64,000 nt of DNA from Janthinobacterium lividum PAMC 25724. Its GTDB lineage: Bacteria; Pseudomonadota; Gammaproteobacteria; Burkholderiales; Burkholderiaceae_D. This document shows, piece after piece, positions 17,150 to 26,024 of the stretch. The notes below the pieces were generated by a model, which ran no database searches, was not told the DNA's origin, and saw nothing but the letters and a program-made list of their open reading frames with translations. Both the position numbers and the translations under genes were made by a program. Each line of letters opens with the position of its first letter. Position 1 is the stretch's first letter. The stretch lies in assembly GCA_000242815.2 (NCBI GenBank), contig AHHB01000036.1:124001-188000 (forward strand), given 5' to 3'.

Positions 17150-17920
17150 TTATTCGCCCACTTTTCGCCTAAATACCCAGCTGGTGTCATTCGACGCTTC
17201 CGGCACGAAAGCGTAGCCATCGACGTCGAACTGCTTCAGCTGTTCGGGATCGCGGATCGCGTTCACGGCCGCATAGCGGGCCAGCATGCCGCGCGCGCGC
17301 TTGGCATAGAACGAGATGATTTTATACTTGCCGTTCTTCCAGTCCTCGAACACGGGCGCGATGACGGGCACGTCCAGCTGGCGCGGCTTGACGGATTTGA
17401 AATATTCTTCGGAGGCCAGATTAAGCAGCACCTTCGCGCCCTGCTCTTGCGCGGCACGGTTCAAGCCATTGGTGATGGTGTCGCCCCAGAACGCATACAA
17501 ATCCTTGCCGCGCGTCGTCGACAGGCGCGTACCCATTTCCAGGCGATGCGGGTGGATCAGGTCGAGCGGACGCAGCAAACCGTACAGACCCGATAAAATG
17601 CGCACGCGCGCTTGGGCATAGTCGAGCTGGGCCGGCTGCAGGCTACGCGCCTCGAAACCGGCATACACATCGCCATTGAAAGCCATGATGGCCTGGCGCG
17701 CCTCGGCCAGATTGGGCGTCCAGGACGCGTAGCGGGCCACGTTGAGGGCCGACAAGGCGTCGGAGATGCCCATCAGGCTGCCCACTTCGGCGGGCGAGAA
17801 CTGGCGCATGCGCTCGATCAACTGGGCGCTATGGTCGAGAAAATCGGGCGTGCTGTGCAACGCGGTTGTTGGCGGCGTCTCCAGGTCGAGACTCTTGGCG
17901 GGCGAAAGCACGATCAACAT
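17150..17920 (-). CDS. yaaA: Peroxide stress protein YaaA (DUF328)
   Basis: YaaA limits intracellular free iron during peroxide stress in E. coli and binds DNA. The 256-residue length matches the family. The N-terminal signature [13 protein letters not shown] and the conserved [19 protein letters not shown] and YFKSVK motifs are all present. It is convergent with bamD and divergent, by only 30 bases, from the PIN-domain gene. No oxidative-stress regulator binding site was recognised in that short gap. Confidence 0.94.
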   Translation of the reverse strand: MLIVLSPAKSLDLETPPTTALHSTPDFLDHSAQLIERMRQFSPAEVGSLMGISDALSALNVARYASWTPNLAEARQAIMAFNGDVYAGFEARSLQPAQLDYAQARVRILSGLYGLLRPLDLIHPHRLEMGTRLSTTRGKDLYAFWGDTITNGLNRAAQEQGAKVLLNLASEEYFKSVKPRQLDVPVIAPVFEDWKNGKYKIISFYAKRARGMLARYAAVNAIRDPEQLKQFDVDGYAFVPEASNDTSWVFRRKVGE

Positions 17921-17950
17921 AAATTATCACTACAAAATAGAATTGCCGAC

Positions 17951-18385
17951 ATGATACCTGCTCCACAAAAACTCGTCCTCGACACCAACGTTTGCCTCGA
18001 CCTCTTCGTCTTCAACGACCCGCGCTGGGCGGGCCTGCTGGCGGCCATGGAAAGCGGCGCCGTGCACGCCATCACGCGCGAAGATTGCCGCGCAGAATAT
18101 CTTGTCGTATTGCATTACAAACATTTGCCGCTCGATGAAGCCAGCCGCGCTGTCGCCGCCGCCCGCTTCGATGCCCACATCAGCGTCGTGGCGCCGCCCG
18201 CGTCGGGCGTGCGCCTGCCTGTCTGCACGGACAAGGACGACCAGAAATTCCTCGAACTGGCGCGCGACGCCAACGCCGACATCCTCATCACCAAGGACAA
18301 GGCGCTGCTGAAACTGGCCCGCAAGACGGCCAAGGCCGGCATGTTCAAGATCATGTTGCCGGAAGGCTGGGCATTGCCAAGCTGA
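17951..18385 (+). CDS. PIN-domain protein (putative toxin, COG1569-like)
   Basis: The 144-residue protein begins KLVLDTNVCLDLFVF, the first acidic motif of PIN-fold ribonucleases. Further acids follow in REDCRAEYLVV and in the segment CTDKDDQKFLELARDANADILITKD, giving the full acidic set expected for Mg-dependent RNA cleavage. The start is the ATG at 17951; the frame is open further upstream inside yaaA. No antitoxin gene lies beside it: upstream is divergent yaaA and downstream an aminotransferase gene. Its place in the family is clear. Its action as a toxin is only inferred. Confidence 0.82.
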   Translation: MIPAPQKLVLDTNVCLDLFVFNDPRWAGLLAAMESGAVHAITREDCRAEYLVVLHYKHLPLDEASRAVAAARFDAHISVVAPPASGVRLPVCTDKDDQKFLELARDANADILITKDKALLKLARKTAKAGMFKIMLPEGWALPS

Positions 18386-18443
18386 GCCATTAAGGACTGC
18401 ACGCAAGGCCACGCGCTGCGCTAGAATAGGAGACAATTCCACT

Positions 18444-19645
18444 ATGCGCACCGCGACCCTACCGTTCATGCACAGCCCTTCCCCGCCCTATCTGACTCCC
18501 ACCCTCTGCACGCGATTGCCTCTGGTGGGCACCACCGTGTTTAGCCGCATGTCCAGCCTGGCGGCCCAGCATGGCGCCGTCAACCTGGGCCAGGGTTTCC
18601 CCGATTTCGATTGCGCGCCGCAACTGGTCGACCTGGTCAGCGAGGCCATGCGCGCCGGCCACAACCAGTATCCACTGATGACGGGCGCCGCGCCCTTGCG
18701 CGCGGCCATCGCCGCGAAGATCGCCAGCCTGTACGGCCACAGCTACGATGCAGGCACGGAAATTACCGTCACGGCCGGCGCCACGCAGGCGCTCACCACC
18801 GCCATCCTGTGCTGCGTCCATCCGGGTGACGAAGTCATCGTCATCGAACCGGCCTACGACAGCTATCTGCCCGCCATCGCGCTGGCCGGCGGCGTGCCCG
18901 TGCTGGTGTCCATGGAAGTGGGAGACTGCGGCTACAGCGTGCCGTGGGACCAGCTGGCCGCTGCCGTCAGCAGCAAGACGCGCTTGATCATCATCAACAC
19001 GCCGCACAACCCGACGGGCACCATCTTGCGCGCTGACGACGTGGCGGCGCTGGCCGATATCGTGCGCGGCACGCAAATTTTGATCTTGTCCGACGAAGTC
19101 TACGAACATATGGTGTACGACGGCGTGCACCATGAGTCGCTCGCCCGCCACCCGGAACTGGCGGCGCGCAGCTTCATCGTCTCCAGTTTCGGCAAGACGT
19201 ATCACGTGACGGGCTGGAAAGTTGGCTATGTGGCGGCACCAACGGCCCTGACGGCGGAGTTTCGCAAGGTACACCAGTACAACGTATTTACCGTCAACAC
19301 CCCGATGCAGCACGGCTTGGCCGGCTATATGGCGGACCCGCAACCCTATCTGGACTTGCCTGCGTTTTACCAGCGCAAGCGCGATATGTTCCGCGACGCT
19401 CTGGCGGGCAGCCGCTTACCCTGCTGCCGGCCGACGGCACGTATTTCCAGTGCGTGCGCTACGATGCTATTTCACAAAAGAGCGAAGCGCAGTTCGCCGA
19501 GTGGCTGACGGCAGAGATCAAGGTGGCCGCCATTCCTGTCTCCGCCTTTTACGCGCAGGGCAAGGAGTCCGGCATCGTGCGCTTCTGCTTTGCCAAGAAA
19601 GATGAGACCTTGCGTTTGGCGCTGGAGCGCCTGCGCAGCATATAA
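18444..19645 (+). pseudogene. PLP-dependent aminotransferase (methionine aminotransferase-like), single-base frameshift
   Basis: This is a class I/II aminotransferase related to the methionine/aromatic YbdL and KAT groups. Visible are NLGQGFPDFD, NQYPLMTGAAPLRAAIA, the PLP-contact region NTPHNPTG, LSDEVYEHMVYD, and the Schiff-base lysine in SSFGKTYHVTGWKVGY. The first frame goes off track after RDALAGSR near 19415 and stops at 19508. The other frame continues exactly with TLLPADGTYFQCVRYDA and the normal C-terminus to 19645. One base is missing in CGCTTACC (19413-19420). AGGAG lies 11 bases before the ATG. This is either a true lesion or a read error. Confidence 0.85.
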
Positions 19646-19685
19646 GCGATAACGGCTCTGCCACGGCGGAGCAAAGGATGACAGC

Positions 19686-20789
19686 ATGGTACAGCGTCGC
19701 ATCGGCCCGGCCGACCTGGTTCCCGGCGAGCCCCTGCCCTGGGATCTATTCCTGGCCGAGCACAGTGCCGGCCCGCAACTACGCAAGGGGCAAATCATCA
19801 CCGACGGCGCGCAGCTGGGCCGCTTGCTGCAACTGGGCTTGTACATCGGCACGCCCGAGCAGCCATCGGTGCTGCGCCTGCTGAACGAGGCGGCGCAGCG
19901 CCTGGAGCGCTTGCTGCTGGACTTGCGCAGCGAAAGCAATGCCGAGCGCGACGTGCGCGACATCGCCCGCGAACTGCTGCGCGCGCTCGAGCACGATGCC
20001 GACATTGCCTTAGCCAGCATCTTGCTCAATCAAATCGCCGCTGTCTATGCCGTGCGCCACTGCATCGAGACGGCGCTGCTCGCCATGCTGGTAGGACGCG
20101 GCATGCACAAATCGAATGATGAGCTAGTACTGATCGGTGCCGCTGCACTGACCATGAACGTGGGCATGCTGCGCCACCACGACAGTTTCCAGGACCGGCG
20201 CGGCCCCCTGAATGACGAAGAAATGCGCGTCGTGCACCAGCACCCGCAAGAGAGCACGCAATTGCTGCGCTGCGCCGGCGTCGATGACGAGGAATGGCTG
20301 AGCTGCGTGCTCTTGCACCATGAAATCGACGACGGCAGCGGTTATCCGCAGGGACGCACGGCCGATGAAATCTTGCAAAATGCCAAACTGATCGGCCTGG
20401 CCGACCGCTATTGTGCCCGCGTCTCGGCGCGCAACTACCGCCGCTCCATCGTGCCCGACCAGGCGCTACAGCACATCTTTCTCGACCCGGGCGTGTCCAT
20501 CGATCCCTTGCTGAGAGAACAGTTCGTCAAGCTGCTGGGCAAATATCCACCGGGTACCCTGGTGCGCCTGCGCAGCGGCGAACTGGGCGTCGTGACGCAA
20601 CGGGGTGCCGCGCATGTGCATCCGCTCAGCGATCCGCTGGGCGCGCCGCTGGGCGCCGCCACGCTGGCGCAACTGGCACCGCGCGACACGCTCGACAGCG
20701 AGTTCGCCATCGTCTCGTCACTGCACGAAGACGATGCCGGCTTGCATTTCAGCATGCGCAATGTGTGGGGCGAAGAGGCGCGCTTGTAA
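19686..20789 (+). CDS. Degenerate HD-GYP-type protein
   Basis: The 367-residue protein aligns by eye with c-di-GMP phosphodiesterases of the HD-GYP type. The first helix has AVRHCIETALL. Later motifs are intact: HQHPQES, LLHHEIDDGSGYPQG and LADRYCARVSARNYR. The HD pair itself, normally HDIGK, reads MNVGM at TMNVGMLRHHD, so a key metal-binding His-Asp is lost and catalysis is doubtful. The N-terminal 100 residues are not recognised and the C-terminal region holds RLRSGELGVV. It lies 40 bases after the aminotransferase. It could be an inactive c-di-GMP sensor or an enzyme with altered metals. Confidence 0.75.
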   Translation: MVQRRIGPADLVPGEPLPWDLFLAEHSAGPQLRKGQIITDGAQLGRLLQLGLYIGTPEQPSVLRLLNEAAQRLERLLLDLRSESNAERDVRDIARELLRALEHDADIALASILLNQIAAVYAVRHCIETALLAMLVGRGMHKSNDELVLIGAAALTMNVGMLRHHDSFQDRRGPLNDEEMRVVHQHPQESTQLLRCAGVDDEEWLSCVLLHHEIDDGSGYPQGRTADEILQNAKLIGLADRYCARVSARNYRRSIVPDQALQHIFLDPGVSIDPLLREQFVKLLGKYPPGTLVRLRSGELGVVTQRGAAHVHPLSDPLGAPLGAATLAQLAPRDTLDSEFAIVSSLHEDDAGLHFSMRNVWGEEARL

Positions 20790-20818
20790 AGCTGCCTCAG
20801 CTGTTTCGGCGGCGAGGC

Positions 20819-20848
20819 ACGGCAAGACACGGCAAGACACGGCGAGAC
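20819..20848. repeat. Three tandem copies of a 10-bp unit
   Basis: The unit ACGGCAAGAC occurs three times head to tail, the third copy with one change. It lies between the convergent HD-GYP-like and esterase genes. It may vary in copy number but has no visible coding effect. Confidence 0.8.
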
Positions 20849-20871
20849 AGTCTTGCGCGCCTGAGCGCGAT

Positions 20872-21798
20872 TCATTTCACTGACTTCAAATACGCCCGCA
20901 AGCCATGCGTCAGCACCAACGGAAACACGCTCGCATGGTCTTCGTCCTCGAACACGCGCAGACGCGTCTTCAAGCCGGGAAACTTGCGCGATGTCAGCTT
21001 GCCGTCGAACTCGCGCAAGTCGGCCAGCATGTCGGCCTCTTCCTCCGAGCGTGAACGCTGCTTGCCCGCCGCCAGCTTTTCCAGGCCGCCGATGCCAAAG
21101 AACACAGACGCAGGCAAGTCCCGGTGACTGGCCGCATACGCTTGCTCGCGCTCGAACATCACGCCAGCGTCATACCACAGCGACGGACTGCCGAGGATGT
21201 AATGCTCGAAGCTGCGCGGTTCGCTCAGCAGCAATTGCAGGCCCAGCAAGCTGCCATACGAGTGGCCAATAAACACCTTGCGCTGCATGTTCACGCGGTA
21301 ATGCTGGGCGATGAAGGGAAAGACTTCGCCCGTGACAAACTGGCCATAGGCCTTCGCTTCGCCGAACGCCGGTTGCCGCCCCGGCATGTCCGAACGGTAA
21401 TCATGCTTGCGCGGCGTGGTAGGCGTGTAGTCGCGGCGGCGGCTGTACACCCCGCCATCGCCGTTGGCGTAAGACAGGCCGACCACCACCACTTCTTCCA
21501 GCCCGGCATGCTTGTTCAGGCGCTGCGCGATACTGCGCACGACGGGAAACGCATAATTGGCGTCCACGACAAACAGCACCGGATAGCGCTTGCTGCCCTG
21601 CCGGTAAGAATCGGGCAAGGCCACAAACACCTGATAGTCGCGTTTCAGGGCTTGTGCACGAATGTCGCGCACCTCGGTATTTTCCAGTACGTAGCTGGCG
21701 GGTGCGCTGGCGGGTGCAGCCGGCGCACTGTTGGCAAGCAAGCAGAGCGAACAAAAGAGGATGAGCACACTGCGCGGCTGCAAGCTGGTTTCTTTCAT
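20872..21798 (-). CDS. Secreted alpha/beta hydrolase, putative esterase (esterase D/IroE-like)
   Basis: A signal peptide (about residues 1-28, VLILFCSLCLLANSAPAAP) precedes an esterase-D-like alpha/beta hydrolase domain. The nucleophile elbow is GHSYG in KVFIGHSYGSLLGLQ, and the catalytic histidine is in FEDEDHASVFP. The 308-residue length fits siderophore-type esterases and related carboxylesterases. It starts 11 bases after mshN on the same strand, so it may be the last gene of the msh transcript, though a direct link to the pilus is not evident. The substrate is unknown. Confidence 0.85.
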   Translation of the reverse strand: MKETSLQPRSVLILFCSLCLLANSAPAAPASAPASYVLENTEVRDIRAQALKRDYQVFVALPDSYRQGSKRYPVLFVVDANYAFPVVRSIAQRLNKHAGLEEVVVVGLSYANGDGGVYSRRRDYTPTTPRKHDYRSDMPGRQPAFGEAKAYGQFVTGEVFPFIAQHYRVNMQRKVFIGHSYGSLLGLQLLLSEPRSFEHYILGSPSLWYDAGVMFEREQAYAASHRDLPASVFFGIGGLEKLAAGKQRSRSEEEADMLADLREFDGKLTSRKFPGLKTRLRVFEDEDHASVFPLVLTHGLRAYLKSVK

Positions 21799-21809
21799 CG
21801 AGGTAAAGG

Positions 21810-22895
21810 TTACTTCGTCGCAACCGTTGTCAGCTGCACCAGCTTGCGCTCGACAAACGCCTGCAACTGGGGCGACAGGGTTTGCAAACCCCTGGCCCGC
21901 TCGTAAGCCTGGCGCGCCTGAGCTGGGTGGTTATCGGCCTGCAAGGCTATCCCCAGGCCCATCCACCAGACGCCGTTGTCGGGCGCCGTCTGCAAGGCCA
22001 GCTGGTAGTGCTCGGCTGCTTCGCGATAGCGCTGCTCGCGCTGCAGCACGGCGGCCAGGAAAGCCTGGTATTCGCCGTTGTCGGTGGCGTACGGCAAGCT
22101 GCGCATGAGACTATCGAGGGCCGCCGCGCCGCCGTTGACCTGGTCCAGCTGCAAACGCGCCAACATCATCGCTTGCGCCGGCTGTTTCGGGTCCAGTGCA
22201 AGGCTCAGCTGCAACTGCCGGGCCGCCTCGTCGGGACGCTGCGCTTCGAGCAGCAGGCGCGCCAGGGTTTCGCGCGCGCCCTGGTGGCGCGGGTCCAGCT
22301 GCAAGGTCTGCTGCAAGGCCAGCATGGCGTCGGCGACGCGGCCATCTTGCAACTGGGTCAGCGCGCGCCGGTATGTATTGTCCACGCGCTGCTGCGCTGT
22401 GACTTGCTTGCCGTCAAGGATAAGCTCGCTGGCGGCAGGAGCTGCCGTCTTCACCGCCGCCGCAGAGGCAGGCTTGGCTGGTTGTTGCGTGATGCGGCCC
22501 ATTTCAGCAGCACGCAGCTTGGCCGGCGCGACCGTCTGCTCGGCCGGCAACACCGGCTCGGGTGTCACCGGGGCCGTGGCGATCGGCACCGGCGCAGCAA
22601 TTGGCGCAGGCGCAGGCACAGCAACTGGCGCCGTCACCGGCACGGGTATCGGTGCCGCCACCGGCAGCGGCGTGTTGGCTACGCTGACGAGCACCGGCGG
22701 CACGGGCGGGCGTTTTAGGTAGACCCAGCCCAGGGCGATAGCGGCGGCCGTCAAGCCGGCCGCGCCGCCAAAGACCAGCGCGCGCGACACGCCGCGTTCG
22801 CGTTCGGGCACGCTGCGGATGCCGGCCGCGTCGCCGCGCCCATCGGGGGTGCCGCGGGCATCGAGGTCTTGCAACATCTTGTTAATCAGGCTCAT
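21810..22895 (-). CDS. mshN: MSHA biogenesis protein MshN (TPR protein)
   Basis: MshN is a TPR protein of the MSHA pilus. The 361-residue protein starts MSLINKMLQDLDARG, the hallmark N-terminus. It has one membrane helix at about 38-58 (GGAAGLTAAAIALGWVYL), a long Pro/Ala/Val-rich linker, and a C-terminal TPR domain with repeats such as AMLALQQTLQLDPRHQGA and AARQLQLSLALDPKQPAQA. The topology is cytoplasmic N-terminus and periplasmic TPR. It ends the msh block and has a paralogue at 43464. Confidence 0.92.
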   Translation of the reverse strand: MSLINKMLQDLDARGTPDGRGDAAGIRSVPERERGVSRALVFGGAAGLTAAAIALGWVYLKRPPVPPVLVSVANTPLPVAAPIPVPVTAPVAVPAPAPIAAPVPIATAPVTPEPVLPAEQTVAPAKLRAAEMGRITQQPAKPASAAAVKTAAPAASELILDGKQVTAQQRVDNTYRRALTQLQDGRVADAMLALQQTLQLDPRHQGARETLARLLLEAQRPDEAARQLQLSLALDPKQPAQAMMLARLQLDQVNGGAAALDSLMRSLPYATDNGEYQAFLAAVLQREQRYREAAEHYQLALQTAPDNGVWWMGLGIALQADNHPAQARQAYERARGLQTLSPQLQAFVERKLVQLTTVATK

Positions 22896-22912
22896 CTACG
22901 GGCTCATCTTCG

Positions 22913-23827
22913 TCATCGGTTCAATAAAGTCCAGCTCACGGCGCAGGCGGCAAGCAGCACGCCGCTGCCAGCGAGCCAGGGCCAGGGGCGGTGCCAGCGC
23001 GCGTGCCAAAAACGGGGCTTGCTGGCCAAGGTATCGCTGGCGGCCAGCGCCACGTGGCGCCCGCTGACCTGCTGCCGGCCTTCGCCATAGGCCAGCATCA
23101 GCGCCTTGTGCGCCATGATGTTAATCAGGCGCGGGATGCCGCCGGAAGCCTGGTAAAGCTTGCTCACGCCGCCACGGCTGAACAGGCGCGCGCCATCGAA
23201 ACCGGCCACGCGCAGGCGGTGCGCCACATAAAAGTCCACGTCGTCGCGCGACAAAGGTCCCAGGTGATAGTGAAAGGTGATGCGCTGTGCCAGCTGACGG
23301 ATTTCCGGCAGGGCCAGCTTGAGGTCCAATTCGGGCTGGCCGAACAGCACGATTTGCAACAGCTTGCGCTTTTCCGTTTCCAGATTGGTCAGCAGGCGCA
23401 AGGCCTCCAAGCTGTCAACGGGAATCGCCTGCGCTTCATCGAGGCACAACAACACGCGCTTGCCCTGCGCTGCCAGGTTGAGCAAGCGCAAGTTGAGCGA
23501 CTTCAGCAGCTGATGCTGATCGGCATCTTTCTCCAGCAGGACATCGAGGTCGTCGGCCAGCGCCAGCATCAGTGAACGGGGCGGCAAGTTCGGATTCGGG
23601 ATGTAGGCCGTGACGAAGTCCGGCCCCAACGATTGCATGAATTTGCGGCAGAGAAAGGTTTTGCCGGTGCCCACTTCGCCAGTGATCTTGATGAAGCCCT
23701 CGCCATTGCGCGCCGCCACCAGCAAGGTGTTAAGCGCCTTTTGCGACTGCGGGCCGTTGAAGAAGAAACTGGTATCGGGCGTGAGGCCAAACGGCGCCTC
23801 ACGCAAGCCGAAATGGGCCTGGTACAT
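22913..23827 (-). CDS. mshM: MSHA biogenesis protein MshM (ExeA-type AAA ATPase)
   Basis: The 304-residue protein begins MYQAHFGLREAPFGLTPD, typical of ExeA/MshM. It has Walker A TGEVGTGKTF near residues 46-55 and Walker B VLLCLDEAQAIP. A single hydrophobic helix lies at the extreme C-terminus (LAGSGVLLAACAVSWTLL). ExeA relatives couple ATP to placing the secretin through the peptidoglycan; here only the ATPase part is present, unlike the longer paralogue at 39945. It abuts mshL. Confidence 0.92.
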   Translation of the reverse strand: MYQAHFGLREAPFGLTPDTSFFFNGPQSQKALNTLLVAARNGEGFIKITGEVGTGKTFLCRKFMQSLGPDFVTAYIPNPNLPPRSLMLALADDLDVLLEKDADQHQLLKSLNLRLLNLAAQGKRVLLCLDEAQAIPVDSLEALRLLTNLETEKRKLLQIVLFGQPELDLKLALPEIRQLAQRITFHYHLGPLSRDDVDFYVAHRLRVAGFDGARLFSRGGVSKLYQASGGIPRLINIMAHKALMLAYGEGRQQVSGRHVALAASDTLASKPRFWHARWHRPWPWLAGSGVLLAACAVSWTLLNR

Positions 23828-25639
23828 TTAGCGCAGCTCCGAGGGACGGCGCGGGTCGAGCGCCTCGATGCGCTTGCCCGAATCGAGCAAGTCCTCGCTC
23901 CAGCTATTTGCGCCATCGACGATGGTGGGCTTGATCAGCACCACCAGTTCGCGCTTCTGTATTACCTGCCCCGTGTTGCGGAACAGCGCGCCCAGCAAGG
24001 GAATATCACCCGCGCCCGGCACTTGCGAGCGGTCGGCGGTGGTAGCCTGGCGCATCAAGCCGCCGATGGCGACGATGCGCCCATCCTGGCTACGCACCAT
24101 GCTATCCATCTCGGAAGTGCTGGACGCGGCCAGCGGCAGTTTCAGCGAACCGGCGCTGCCCAGGTCGATTTCCTTGTTGACCGTGGTGACCTGGCTGACG
24201 GAAGGATGCACGTGCAAGATGATATTGCCCTGATCATCGATCTGCGGCGTCACGTCCAGCACCACGCCGGAAAAGAAGGGCTGCAGCGTGACATTCGGGC
24301 TGGAGGTGGTGCCGCTCGTGTTGCCGGTCGACGTCACGGTAGTACTGACGCCAGTGACAAAGAATTCGTCGGTGCCTATCTTCAGCACGGCCTTCTGGTT
24401 ATTCATGGTGGCGATGCGCGGGCTCGACAGCACGTGCACCGAACCCTGCGACTCCAGGAAAGAGAGCATGGCGGCGAAGTTGGCTGTCTGGAAAGCCAGG
24501 CCGAACATGGAACCGGCTGCGTTCGCCGCCGAACTGAGGCCAAAGCCACTGCTGGCCGTCAAGCCGTTGCTATTGGTCATCTTGGGCGGCTGGCCGCCGT
24601 TGAACGGCAGCGGCGCCAGGCTGCCACCGGGCTGGATGAAACCGGTCGAAATGCGGTTCGTATGGCCGCTCTTGATGGAGGCAAACGAAGCCCAGTTGAT
24701 GCCGGTCTGGAAATTATCGTTCAATTCCACTTCGAGTATCTTCGCTTCCAGGATAACCTGGCGGTCCACCGACAGTTGCGTCGCCTTCAGGTACAGGTCG
24801 ACGGCGCGCAGTTCATCGGGCATGCCGCGCACGACGACGACGCCGGACTGCGGGCTGATTACCACCTTGCGGCCATCGGCCGTGCCGCCGATGATGGCAC
24901 CCAGCGATTCTTTCAATTCTGCCCAGAAATTGCTGTCCGACGTGGTGCTGAGATTGGCACTATCCTGCTGCACCTGGCTGCCGCCCTGGCCCGACTGCTG
25001 CGGCTGATTCTGCGACTGCTGGCCGCTATTGCCGCCGCTTTGGCCGCTGTTGCTGGTGCCGGAATTCGACACCGACGTCGAGGAGACGCGTAAATTCGAC
25101 GTGCCCTTGCGGTTACCCGTCAGGTAATTGACCTGGAACATGCGGGTTTGCATGGTGAGGGGGCGAATTGCGATGCGCGTGCCTTCGATCTTGTAATCGT
25201 AGCCATACAGTTCGCGCACCGCATCGAGCGCTTCGATCAGCGTCACATCCTTGAGGTTGGCGGAAATATTGCCCTGCACATCAGGATGGACGAGGATGTT
25301 GTAACGCGTGCCGGTGACGAGCGAAGCAAAAAACTGGCGCGCCGGAACGTTGCTGAAGGCAACGTTAAACCGCTCATCGAGCACGCCGCGCGCCTTCGGC
25401 AGTTGCGCCGCCAGCGCGCTCGCCTGCGGCAGCAGCGCGTTTTCCACTGCTGCGGACTGAACTGCCTGACTGGTCGTGGCGCTGGCGGCGGCCACCTGCT
25501 CCTTGATGGCATTGTAAGTATCGCGCTTGACTGGCGCCACGTTGCAGGCGCACAAACTTACGGCAACGCCCAGCACGCCGGCTCTTTTACCTATTTCAAA
25601 TATCTTCCGCATTCCCGCCTTGTGTTTATTGGGTGACAT
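23828..25639 (-). CDS. mshL: MSHA secretin MshL
   Basis: MshL forms the outer membrane channel for the pilus. The start at 25639 (MSPNKHKAGMRK), with AAGGA upstream, gives a lipoprotein signal peptide with lipobox LCAC. A secretin N-terminal domain (residues ~70-150) follows, then an Asn/Ser/Gly/Gln-rich linker at ~170-215, then the secretin core with VLSSPRIATMNNQKA and the VPGAGDIPLLGALF motif near the C-terminus. The protein has 603 residues. mshK ends 4 bases upstream and mshM begins immediately downstream. A second secretin with a similar low-complexity linker is at 41507. Confidence 0.94.
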   Translation of the reverse strand: MSPNKHKAGMRKIFEIGKRAGVLGVAVSLCACNVAPVKRDTYNAIKEQVAAASATTSQAVQSAAVENALLPQASALAAQLPKARGVLDERFNVAFSNVPARQFFASLVTGTRYNILVHPDVQGNISANLKDVTLIEALDAVRELYGYDYKIEGTRIAIRPLTMQTRMFQVNYLTGNRKGTSNLRVSSTSVSNSGTSNSGQSGGNSGQQSQNQPQQSGQGGSQVQQDSANLSTTSDSNFWAELKESLGAIIGGTADGRKVVISPQSGVVVVRGMPDELRAVDLYLKATQLSVDRQVILEAKILEVELNDNFQTGINWASFASIKSGHTNRISTGFIQPGGSLAPLPFNGGQPPKMTNSNGLTASSGFGLSSAANAAGSMFGLAFQTANFAAMLSFLESQGSVHVLSSPRIATMNNQKAVLKIGTDEFFVTGVSTTVTSTGNTSGTTSSPNVTLQPFFSGVVLDVTPQIDDQGNIILHVHPSVSQVTTVNKEIDLGSAGSLKLPLAASSTSEMDSMVRSQDGRIVAIGGLMRQATTADRSQVPGAGDIPLLGALFRNTGQVIQKRELVVLIKPTIVDGANSWSEDLLDSGKRIEALDPRRPSELR

Positions 25640-25643
25640 GAAC

Positions 25644-26024
25644 CTATTTCCTTCGCATCTGCACACCGTCGTTCACCTGCGCCGCTTTCGGATACAAGCG
25701 CAGCGTTTCAAGGGTTTTACCGCGCCGCAGCACCACGCTTGCCTCGCCGATGCTGACCAGCACGGCACCACCGATCCTGTCGCCGGAGCGCACGCTGACG
25801 CCATCGATCACGGCCAGGCGCCGCCCGCCCGGTTTATTCGAAATCAATAGCGACTGCAACTGCGGCGCCGCCGCGCGGGCAGACACGGCAGCGCTCTCGG
25901 CCGGCACCGCATCGGGCGGCCTGGTCGGATCGATCAGGCCCTGAGCAACAGCACTGGGCGCCAAGGACAGCAGCACGCTCGCAACGGCGACATAGCGCCT
26001 GGCGCGCATCACAGCGCGATCCAT
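25644..26024 (-). CDS. mshK: MSHA biogenesis protein MshK (PilP-like)
   Basis: A signal peptide (MRARRYVAVASVLLSLAPSAVA) is followed by the short LIDPTRPPDA segment and a small beta domain (LQSLLISNKPGGRRLAVIDG, VSVRSGDRIGGAVLVSI), as in PilP/MshK periplasmic linker proteins that join the inner platform to the secretin. The ATG at 26024 has GGACG at normal distance. An alternative ATG at 26009 overlaps the mshJ stop as TGATG. The protein is 126 or 121 residues long. Confidence 0.87.
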   Translation of the reverse strand: MDRAVMRARRYVAVASVLLSLAPSAVAQGLIDPTRPPDAVPAESAAVSARAAAPQLQSLLISNKPGGRRLAVIDGVSVRSGDRIGGAVLVSIGEASVVLRRGKTLETLRLYPKAAQVNDGVQMRRK

